A DNA stretch of 64,000 nucleotides from DASSQJ01 sp963772645 (GTDB lineage Bacteria > Actinomycetota > Actinomycetes > Actinomycetales > Dermatophilaceae): assembly GCA_963772645.1 (NCBI GenBank), contig CAVYYD010000007.1, positions 434,001 to 498,000 of the forward strand, written 5' to 3'. How positions within the stretch are numbered: the stretch's first letter is position 1; every line of letters begins with the position of its first letter. Shown one piece after another: positions 54,453 to 64,000 of this stretch. The notes under the pieces were generated by a model. The model was given only the letters and a program-made list of their open reading frames with translations, did no database searches and was not told the DNA's origin. The position numbers were made by a program, and so were the translations under genes.

Positions 54453-55700
54453 ACCAACCGGAGTTCCCCACCGTCTTCCGCGGCTACGACCCCGTCCAGG
54501 TCGACCAGCGCCTCAGCGCGCTCCAGCAGGAGCTCGACGCCGCCCGCCACGAGGCCGAGTCGGCCCGGCAGGAGGCGGCGGCCGGCTCGGTCGAGCTGAC
54601 CAAGTCGCGGCAGGCCCACGAGGAGCTCTCCCGCGAGGTCGAGGACCACCGGCGGCGCGTGAGCCAGCTCGAGGAGGAGGGCCGCAAGGCGACCAGCCCC
54701 GGCTTCGCCGACCTCGGCGAGCGCATCGGCCGGATGCTCGGCCTCGCCGACGAGGAGGCCGCGGAGCTGCGGCAGACCGCCACCACCGAGGCCCAGGCCG
54801 CCCGGCAGGCGGCCGAGCAGCAGTCCCAGCTGGTCCGGGCCGAGGCCGACCGGTACGCCGAGGAGGTCCGCAACCGCGCCGACACCGACGCCGCGAACGT
54901 CCTGGCTCGCGGCCAGGCCGAGGCGGACTCCATCATCGACGACGCCGCCCGTGAGGCCGCCGCCCGCCGCGAGGAGGCCGAGGCCTACTTCGAGAAGCAG
55001 CGCGCGTCCGCGGCCGCGCAGGCCGCCGACTTCGAGCGCACCCTCGGCGAGCGCCGGGAGGTCGCGGCCACCGAGTTCAACGCCCAGATGGCCAAGCAGG
55101 ACGCCGCCCTGGCCGCCATCCAGGAGCGCGCCGACGTGCTGGCCAGGGAGGCGGAGGAGGACCGCGACGCCAAGGCCGCCGAAGGCACCCGCATCCTGGA
55201 GTCCGCCCGCGCGGAGGCCGCCGAGCTGGTCCGCTCCGCCAAGGAGCAGGCCGAGCGGGTGCGCCGCGACTCCGACCGCGAGCTCGCCGCCGCCACCGCC
55301 CGCCGCGACAGCATCACCGCGCAGCTGAGCAACGTGCGCAACATGCTCGCGACCCTCGGTGGCCCGGCCGCCGCGGAGGCCCTCGCCGGCGCCGCCGACG
55401 AGCCGGCGGAACCGGGGCCGGCGTCGGAGCAGCCCGAGCCGGAGCAGCCGGAGCCGGAGCAGCCGGAGGTCGCCGAGGCCGACCCGGCCAGCACGAGGAC
55501 GGCGCGACGCGACCGACGAGGCCGACCCGGGCGCCGAGGTCGAGGACGACCCGGGCGCCGAGACCGACGCCACCGAGGGCGACCCGGCCGCGGAGGTCGA
55601 GGACGAGTCAGCCGCCGAGGCCGAGGACGAGTCGGCCGCCGAGGCCGAGGTCGACGACAAGCGGCACGGGGGCCGGCGCCAGCCGGCCAGCCGCCGCTGA
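54449..55700 (+). CDS. DivIVA-like coiled-coil protein with acidic tail, frameshift near the end
   Basis: The N-terminus NQPEFPTVFRGYDPVQVDQR has the DivIVA-type pattern (F-GYD-QVD) that binds membrane curvature in DivIVA/Wag31. A coiled coil of about 300 residues follows (RADTDAANVLARGQAEADSI, AAEGTRILESARAEAAELVR). After EPEQPEPEQPEPEQPEVAEA the frame becomes an implausible Arg-rich run. In the other frame it continues as DATDEADPGAEVEDDPGAET and repeated DESAAEAE units to the stop at 55700, so an indel near 55495-55510 is likely. Corrected length is about 416. It is coupled to the upstream coiled-coil gene and likely co-assembles with its product. Confidence 0.72.
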
Positions 55701-55716
55701 CGCCGCCGGCCGCCCC

Positions 55717-56967
55717 CTAGGCCAGCAGCTCGGCGACGGCGTCCCAGACGGCCCCGGCGACCTCGGTCTTGCTGGCCGGGCCCACGTCTACCACCGCGTC
55801 GCTCCCCCGGCGCAGCAGGTGCACGGTGGTGTCGTCCTTGCCGAAGGTGGTGTCCCGGCCGACCTCGTTGACGACGAGGAGGTCGCAGCCCTTGCGGGCC
55901 AGCTTGGCCCGGCCGTGCTCGAGGACGGTGCCGTCCGCGTCGCCGGTCTCGGCCGCGAAGCCGACGACGACCGGACGCGAGGACCCGCCGCGATCGGCGA
56001 CGAGCCCGGCGAGCACGTCGGGGTTTCGGACCAGCGTCACGGCCGGCGCGGAGGTGTCGGGAGCACCGTCCGGGGACGCCGAGTGGCTCTTCTTGATCTT
56101 GGCTTCGGCGTACGAGGCGGGCCGGAAGTCGGCGACGGCGGCGGCCATGACGACGACGTCGGCTCCGGCGCTCGTGGCGCGGACGGCGTCCTGCAGCTCC
56201 AGGGCGGTCTCGACGGCGACGACGCGCACCCCGCCGGGGGCGCTCGCCGGCTCCGTCGTGACGAGGGTGACCTCGGCGCCACGGCGGGCGGCCACCGCGG
56301 CCAGCGCGTGCCCCTGCTTGCCCGAGGAGCGGTTGCCGAGGTAGCGCACCGGGTCGAGCGGCTCGCGGGTTCCCCCGGAGCTGACCACGACCCGGCGCCC
56401 GGCCAGGGGCCGTGCGGCCCCGGCGGGCTGGGCGCCGGGTGTCCGCGCGAGCTCCCGCTCGCAGACCGCGAAGATCTCCTCCGGCTCGGGGAGCCGGCCC
56501 GGGCCCGAGTCGCGCCCGGTGAGCCGACCCGACGCGGGGGGCACCACGTGCACCCCCCGCTCGCCGAGGGTGGCGACGTTCGCCTGGGTGGCGGGGTGCT
56601 GCCACATCTCGGTGTGCATGGCCGGGGCCATGACCACCGGGCAGCGGGCGGTGAGCAGGACGTTGGTCAGCAGGTCGTCGGCCTGGCCGGTGGCCGCCCG
56701 GGCGATCAGGTCGGCGGTGGCCGGGGCGACGACGACGAGGTCGGCCTGCTGCCCGAGGCGCACGTGCGGGACCTCGGTGATGTCGGACCACACGTCGGTG
56801 TGGACCGGCTTGCCGGACAGCGCCGCCCAGGTGGCCTCGCCGACGAAGTGCAGCGCCGAGGAGGTGGGGACGACGGTGACGTCGTGGCCGGCCTCGGTGA
56901 GCAGCCGGAGGAGGGAGCAGGCCTTGTAGGCCGCGATGCCCCCGGCGACACCGAGGACGACGCGCAC
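55717..56967 (-). CDS. coaBC: Bifunctional phosphopantothenoylcysteine decarboxylase / phosphopantothenate-cysteine ligase
   Basis: CoaBC joins cysteine to phosphopantothenate (CoaB) and decarboxylates it (CoaC) in coenzyme A synthesis. The 416-residue protein has an N-terminal flavoprotein half (LGVAGGIAAYKACSLLRLL, HFVGEATWAALSG, PVVMAPAMHTEMWQHP, catalytic CoaC region). The C-terminal ligase half has VVVSSGGTREPLDPVRYLGN, RSSGKQGHALA, ADFRPASYAEAKIKK and FGKDDTTVHL. The GTG lies 4 bases after rpoZ, last of the mihF-gmk-rpoZ-coaBC unit and convergent with the coiled-coil genes. Confidence 0.95.
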   Translation of the reverse strand: MRVVLGVAGGIAAYKACSLLRLLTEAGHDVTVVPTSSALHFVGEATWAALSGKPVHTDVWSDITEVPHVRLGQQADLVVVAPATADLIARAATGQADDLLTNVLLTARCPVVMAPAMHTEMWQHPATQANVATLGERGVHVVPPASGRLTGRDSGPGRLPEPEEIFAVCERELARTPGAQPAGAARPLAGRRVVVSSGGTREPLDPVRYLGNRSSGKQGHALAAVAARRGAEVTLVTTEPASAPGGVRVVAVETALELQDAVRATSAGADVVVMAAAVADFRPASYAEAKIKKSHSASPDGAPDTSAPAVTLVRNPDVLAGLVADRGGSSRPVVVGFAAETGDADGTVLEHGRAKLARKGCDLLVVNEVGRDTTFGKDDTTVHLLRRGSDAVVDVGPASKTEVAGAVWDAVAELLA

Positions 56968-56971
56968 GGGA

Positions 56972-57244
56972 TCAGGCCTCGGTGGCCGGGGTGGGCTCGG
57001 AGGTCAGCAGCCCCTCGTTGATCTCGCGCAGCGCGATCGAGAGCGGCTTCTCGTGGACCTCGGAGTCGACGAGCGGACCGACGTACTCGAGGAGGCCCTC
57101 CTGGAGCTGGGCGTAGTAGGCGTTGATCTGCCGGGCACGCTTGGCGGAGTACAGCACCAGGGCGTACTTGGAGTCGGCACGCTCGAGCAGCTCGTCGATC
57201 GGCGGGTTGGTGATGCCGATGGGGTTGGCGGTGGTTCCGGACAC
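56972..57244 (-). CDS. rpoZ: RNA polymerase omega subunit
   Basis: Omega helps assemble RNA polymerase by binding beta-prime. The 90-residue protein contains NPPIDELLERADSKYALVLY, SAKRARQINAYYAQLQEGLL and EYVGPLVDS, then KPLSIALREINEGLL. These blocks match actinobacterial RpoZ. It starts with GTG 3 bases after the gmk stop, in the order gmk-rpoZ-coaBC that is widely conserved. Confidence 0.94.
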   Translation of the reverse strand: MSGTTANPIGITNPPIDELLERADSKYALVLYSAKRARQINAYYAQLQEGLLEYVGPLVDSEVHEKPLSIALREINEGLLTSEPTPATEA

Positions 57245-57247
57245 GCG

Positions 57248-57829
57248 TCAGTCTCGCTTCGCCTCGGGTACGGGGGATTCCATCAATGATACGAGTTCCT
57301 CGCCGGCCCGCCGAACGTCGTCGTTGACGACGGTCACGTCGAACTCCCGGGCGGCGGCCAGCTCGACCCGGGCGGTCTCCAGCCGGACCCGGCGCTCCTC
57401 CTCGTCCTCGGTGCCCCGGCCCACGAGCCGACGGACGAGCTCGCCCCAGCTCGGAGGGGCCAGGAAGACGAAGAGCGCCTCGGGCATCGAGCCCCGCACC
57501 TGCCGCGCTCCCTGGAGGTCGATCTCCAGGAGCGCGGGACGGCCCGAGGCCAGGACCTCCTCGACCGGCGCCCGCGGCGTGCCGTAGCGCGCCCGTCCGT
57601 GCACGACGGCCCACTCGAGGAGCTCGCCGGCCGTGGCCATCCGCTCGAACTCCTCGTCGGAGACGAAGTGGTAGTGGACGCCGTCGACCTCACCGGGGCG
57701 AGGACGGCGGGTGGTCGCCGAGACCGAGACCCAGACCTCGGGATGCTGCTCGCGGACCCAGGCGGCGAGGGTGCCCTTGCCGACGGCGGTGGGGCCCGCC
57801 AGGACGGTGAGCCGCGAGCGCGCCGTCAC
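57248..57829 (-). CDS. gmk: Guanylate kinase
   Basis: Gmk phosphorylates GMP to GDP for GTP, RNA and (p)ppGpp pools. The 193-residue protein has the Walker A TVLAGPTAVGKGTLAAWVRE, the GMP-binding TTRRPRPGEVDGVHYHFVSD, and ALLEIDLQGARQV. The GTG overlaps the mihF stop (GTGA), so the two are made together. Confidence 0.96.
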   Translation of the reverse strand: MTARSRLTVLAGPTAVGKGTLAAWVREQHPEVWVSVSATTRRPRPGEVDGVHYHFVSDEEFERMATAGELLEWAVVHGRARYGTPRAPVEEVLASGRPALLEIDLQGARQVRGSMPEALFVFLAPPSWGELVRRLVGRGTEDEEERRVRLETARVELAAAREFDVTVVNDDVRRAGEELVSLMESPVPEAKRD

Positions 57830-58140
57830 GCCCCGAAGCGGTCGAGGAGCGCGGAGATCTGGTTCTGGCCGAGCCCGCGCACCCGGCGGCTCTCGGAGAT
57901 GCCGATCTCCTCCATGATCTGCCGGGCCCGGACCCGGCCCACCCCGGGCAGGGACTCGAGGAGTGCGGAGACGCGCATCTTGCCGATGACGTCGTTCGAC
58001 TTGCCGTCGTCGATGACGGCGGCGAGCGAGGCACCCGAGTGCTTCAGCCGGTGCTTCACCTCCGCGCGCTCACGACGGGAGGCCGCGGCCTTCTCGAGGG
58101 CGGCGGCACGCTGTTCCTGGGTCAGCGGAGGGAGAGCCAA
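57826..58140 (-). CDS. mihF: Actinobacterial integration host factor (MihF)
   Basis: MihF is the small nucleoid protein needed for phage integration and chromosome organisation in mycobacteria and streptomycetes. The 104-residue helical protein has LTQEQRAAALEKAAASRRER, VKHRLKHSGASLAAVIDDG, and the helix-hairpin-helix-like VSALLESLPGVGRVRARQIM with EEIGI. The start is a rare TTG, supported by AAGGA 7 bases upstream and by the absence of another start. It heads the gmk-rpoZ-coaBC unit. Confidence 0.94.
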   Translation of the reverse strand: MALPPLTQEQRAAALEKAAASRRERAEVKHRLKHSGASLAAVIDDGKSNDVIGKMRVSALLESLPGVGRVRARQIMEEIGISESRRVRGLGQNQISALLDRFGA

Positions 58141-58199
58141 CGGAGAGTCCTTGGTCGAGGTGCGGATGCTGGCTTCTCAACACCCGGCTGTACGTCGCG

Positions 58200-58205
58200 A
58201 CTGTA
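58200..58205 (-). promoter_or_regulatory. -10 box (TACAGT) for mihF-gmk-rpoZ-coaBC
   Basis: TACAGT sits about 60 bases before the mihF TTG, allowing a leader with the AAGGA ribosome site. No clear -35 is seen. Confidence 0.4.
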
Positions 58206-58230
58206 TCGCGCTCGGGCCGGGTTGGCACCG

Positions 58231-59097
58231 TCAGGTCGGGGGCTGCGCGGTCAGCGTCCGCAGGCCCTCGGCGGCCTCCCGGGCGGCCCGTCGCAGCGCT
58301 GCCGGGTCGGGCCCGGCGGAGAGCACCTCGCGGCTGCTCGTGCCCAGTACCTGCGACAACGCCGGACCGAAGGTCGCGGCGAGCGCCTCGGGGGTGCCGC
58401 CCTGCGCGCCGAGGCCCGGGGCGAGCAGCGGGGCGGCCGACCCGGCGAGGTCGAGTCCGAGGGCGGCCACGGCGTCCCCGACGGTCGCCCCGACGACCAG
58501 CCCGACGCTGCCGAGCCTGCCCTGCGCCCGGGCGGCGGCGTTGTCGGCGGCGACCCCGGCGACGACCGCCTCGGCGACGCTGCGGCCGTCCCGGACCGCG
58601 TGCTGCACCGAGGGCCCCTCCGGGTTCGAGGTCAGGGCGAGGACGAAGAGGCCCCGCCCGGTGCTCGCGGCAAGGTCGAGGGCCGGGCGCAGGGACCCGT
58701 ACCCGAGGTAGGGGCTGACCGTCATCGCGTCGGCCCGACCCGGCGCGTCGTCGGAGAGGTAGGCCTGCGCGTAGCCGGCCATCGTCGTCCCGATGTCGCC
58801 GCGCTTGGCGTCCAGGAGGGTCAGCGTGCCGGCCTCGCGCAGGGCCGCCAGGGCGCGTTCGAGGACCGCGACCCCGCGGGAGCCGAACCGTTCGAAGAAC
58901 GCGGACTGCGGCTTGACGCAGGCGACCGAGCCGCCGAAGGCCTCGACGCAGGTCATCGCGAACCGCTCGAGGCCCTCGGCGGTGTCGGGCAGGCCCCAGG
59001 CGGCCAGCAGGGCGGTGTGCGGGTCGATGCCGGGGCAGAACGGGCCGTGCTCGTCCATCGCCGCGCGGAGGCGGTCCCCGAAGGGCGTGGGGCTCAT
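58231..59097 (-). CDS. pyrF: Orotidine 5'-phosphate decarboxylase
   Basis: PyrF decarboxylates OMP to UMP, the last step of pyrimidine synthesis. The 288-residue protein is the actinobacterial long form: FGDRLRAAMDEHGPFCPGID, VACVKPQSAFFERFG, the catalytic signature TLTLLDAKRGDIGTTMAGYA (Asp-Lys-Asp) and LVVGATVGDAV. The ATG overlaps the pyrD stop (ATGA), last gene of the carB-pyrK-pyrD-pyrF unit. Confidence 0.95.
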   Translation of the reverse strand: MSPTPFGDRLRAAMDEHGPFCPGIDPHTALLAAWGLPDTAEGLERFAMTCVEAFGGSVACVKPQSAFFERFGSRGVAVLERALAALREAGTLTLLDAKRGDIGTTMAGYAQAYLSDDAPGRADAMTVSPYLGYGSLRPALDLAASTGRGLFVLALTSNPEGPSVQHAVRDGRSVAEAVVAGVAADNAAARAQGRLGSVGLVVGATVGDAVAALGLDLAGSAAPLLAPGLGAQGGTPEALAATFGPALSQVLGTSSREVLSAGPDPAALRRAAREAAEGLRTLTAQPPT

Positions 59098-60050
59098 CGG
59101 CGGGGGGTCCTCTCGTGGGCGATACCGACGACGTCGGCGAACCGGCCGAAGCCGTTCCGGGCCACCAGGGCCTCGAGCTCGTCGGCGACCCGGCGTGGCG
59201 CGCTCGGGTCGTTGAAGGTGGCCGTGCCGACCTGCACCGCGCAGGCCCCGGCGGCGACCAGCTCGAGGGCGTCGCGCCCGGTCCGCACTCCGCCCACGCC
59301 GATCAGCGGCGCCGTCGGCAGCATCCCGGCCCGCATCGCCGCGGTGACCTGGTAGAGGGCCCGGACGGCGACCGGCCTGATGGCCGGCCCGGACAGGCCG
59401 CCGGTGACCCCGGCGAGCTGGGGCCGCAGGAGGTCGGTGTCGATCGCCATCCCGAGCAGGGTGTTGATCATCGTCAGGCCGTCCGCCCCGGCACCGAGGG
59501 CCGCAGCCGCGATCGACACGAGGTCGGTGACGTCCGGGGTGAGCTTGGCGAAGATCGGGACGTCGGGGAGGCGGTCCCGCACGATCGTCACCACCCGTTC
59601 GGAGGACACCGGGTCGCACGCGAAGACCAGCCCCCGGTTGGCGACGTTCGGGCAGGAGATGTTGACCTCGACCCCGACCACGGTCGCGAAGGCCGGGGAC
59701 GCCGCGAGCCGCTCGGCGACCTCGCCGAACTCCTCCGCGGTGTTCCCGGCGATCGAGACGAGCACCCGTGCCCCGACCGAGGCCAGCCAGCTCAGGTCGT
59801 CCTCGACGAACGCCTCGATGCCGGGCCCCTGCAGGCCGATGGAGTTGAGCATCCCGGAGGCGGTCTCGGCCATCCTCGGCGTGCCCCGCCCGGACCGTGG
59901 GTCGGCCATCACCGTCTTGGTGACGAAGGCGCCGAGCTCGGAGACGGGGAAGAACCGGTGCAGCTCCTTGCCGTTGGCGGCGCAGCCGGAGGCCGTCATC
60001 ACCGGGTTGGGCAGCGTCGCCCCGGCGAGCACCGTCGTCATGTCGGACAT
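59094..60050 (-). CDS. pyrD: Dihydroorotate dehydrogenase, class 1B catalytic subunit
   Basis: PyrD oxidises dihydroorotate to orotate. The 318-residue protein is class 1B, with catalytic Cys in VEVNISCPNVANRGLVFACD rather than Ser, and works with the NAD-linked partner PyrK encoded just upstream. FMN-binding blocks are PNPVMTASGC, IFAKLTPDVTDL, MINTLLGMAIDTD and IGVGGVRTGRDALELV. Its ATG directly follows the pyrK stop. Confidence 0.94.
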   Translation of the reverse strand: MSDMTTVLAGATLPNPVMTASGCAANGKELHRFFPVSELGAFVTKTVMADPRSGRGTPRMAETASGMLNSIGLQGPGIEAFVEDDLSWLASVGARVLVSIAGNTAEEFGEVAERLAASPAFATVVGVEVNISCPNVANRGLVFACDPVSSERVVTIVRDRLPDVPIFAKLTPDVTDLVSIAAAALGAGADGLTMINTLLGMAIDTDLLRPQLAGVTGGLSGPAIRPVAVRALYQVTAAMRAGMLPTAPLIGVGGVRTGRDALELVAAGACAVQVGTATFNDPSAPRRVADELEALVARNGFGRFADVVGIAHERTPRR

Positions 60051-60922
60051 TCAGTGGCCCCCGGCCCGGGGGGCACCGAGCGCGTCGTCGGGCACCCGGC
60101 CGATGCCGTCCTCGAACGCCTCCCAGCGGACCCGGTCACCGCGGAAGACCGGGCCCTCGACGCAGGAGCGGACCATCCGGGTGACCCCGTCGTTGCCGCG
60201 CACCGGCAGCACGCAGGTCATGCAGACGCCGACGCCGCAGGCCATCGACTCCTCGACCGCCACCTGGGCGACCACCCCGTGCGCGGCGGCGACCTCGGTG
60301 ACCGAGCGCAGCATCCCCATCGGCCCGCACCCGTAGACCACCCCGGCCGAGGTCCGCTCGAGGACGTCGCCGAGGACGTCGGAGACCCACCCGCGCCGCC
60401 CGGCGGAGCCGTCGTCGGTGGTGACCGTGACCCCGTCCGCGCAGCGCCGGGCCTGGACGACCCCGAAGAGCCGGTCCTCGGACGCGGCACCGAGCACCAT
60501 CTCGACGTGGCAGCCGCGGGCGCGCAGCTCCTCGGCGAGCCAGAACAGCGGCGCCGACCCGTAGCCGCCGCCGACGAGCACGCAGGCGACCGGCTCGGCG
60601 GGCAGCGGAAAGGGGCGGCCCAGCGGGCCGACGACGTCGACCGGGTCGTGCGGGCGCATCGCCGTGAGCCACCGGGTGCCCGGGCCGTGCGCGGCGACGA
60701 CGACGTCGACGGTGCCGCCGTAGGTGCCCGACGGCTTGACCTTGTGGAGGGAGAAGCACCGCCGCAGGAGGTTCGCGGAGGTCGGGCCGCCGACCGCGAG
60801 GGCGACGAACTGGCCGGGGCGGGCGAGCTCGGCGACCCCGGGTGCGACGAGGGTCAGGTGGTGGTACGCGCCGGCCCTCCGGGTGGCGATGAGCTCCCCG
60901 GCGACCTGGACGACGCCGCTGT

Positions 60923-60926
<4 letters not shown>
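60051..60926 (-). CDS. pyrK: Dihydroorotate dehydrogenase electron transfer subunit
   Basis: PyrK passes electrons from PyrD to NAD+ through FAD and a 2Fe-2S centre. The 291-residue protein has the FAD site LLRRCFSLHKV, the NAD fold ACVLVGGGYGSAPLFWLAEE and GCGPMGML, and the Cys cluster ESMACGVGVCMTCVLPVRGN with a fourth Cys in RSCVEGPVF. The GTG overlaps the carB stop (GTGA). The class 1B pair makes this step NAD-dependent rather than quinone-dependent. Confidence 0.95.

Positions 60927-64000
<3,074 letters not shown>

Noticed and set aside
55500..55700. Arg-rich C-terminal tail of the DivIVA-like protein as a nucleic-acid-binding domain
   Set aside because: The other frame gives a regular acidic repeat tail continuing the preceding Glu/Pro repeats, so the basic run is a frameshift artefact.

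Overview
The window is about 64 kb of very GC-rich DNA from an actinobacterium. Compact gene spacing, frequent GTG starts, 4-base stop/start overlaps, an ANTAR regulator beside a tRNA-Leu, an actinobacterial integration host factor (mihF) and a helicase-degenerate PriA all point that way. The gene order (polA, pdtaR, pyk, gltDB, lgt, trp, his, rpe, rsmB, fmt, priA, metK, coaBC, rpoZ, gmk, mihF, pyr) fits Micrococcales, perhaps an Intrasporangiaceae relative. That placement is inference.

Layout. 1-14465: a cell-surface polysaccharide module with a membrane-protein fragment, an acyltransferase, an AftD-type arabinofuranosyltransferase, a methyltransferase, a glycosyltransferase, a tiny DUF2613-like protein, a polytopic membrane protein, the decaprenyl-phospho-arabinose genes (ubiA-type, dprE1, dprE2) and a flippase. 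Much of 6.4-13.6 kb carries single-base indels as sequenced. 14422-20501: polA, a thioesterase, a GNAT enzyme, pdtaR directly abutting tRNA-Leu(CAA), and pyk. 20566-34598: gltD, gltB, lgt, a DsbA-like/MauE redox pair and a coupled hisI-trpE-...-trpCBA operon. 34747-41516: hisF, a P-loop kinase, transporters, hisG and hisE. 41628-42715: a terminator palindrome and a PnuC-family gene under an FMN riboswitch, so probably a riboflavin transporter (ribM). 42881-52824: a pentapeptide protein, rpe, rsmB, a DinB protein, a serine hydrolase, fmt, priA and metK. 52959-55700: two adjacent coiled-coil proteins. 55717-64000: coaBC, rpoZ, gmk, mihF and a pyrF-pyrD-pyrK-carB pyrimidine operon.

Main observations. 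(1) carB, otherwise highly conserved, carries an in-frame insertion of about 111 bp made of a perfect GC hairpin and two 15-bp direct repeats, which looks like a palindromic repeat element translated inside an essential enzyme. (2) The pdtaR start codon lies one base after the 3' end of tRNA-Leu, so tRNA 3' processing alone would give an almost leaderless mRNA. (3) Many transcription units have a TANNNT box 6-8 bases before the start codon, predicting leaderless transcripts and deciding several starts (polA, rpe, ubiA). (4) A riboswitch implies that the PnuC-family gene is a flavin transporter. (5) DprE1 has Ala at the position of the benzothiazinone-reactive Cys of the mycobacterial enzyme. 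Frameshifts mostly look like added bases in short G/C runs and are more likely sequence errors than true decay.
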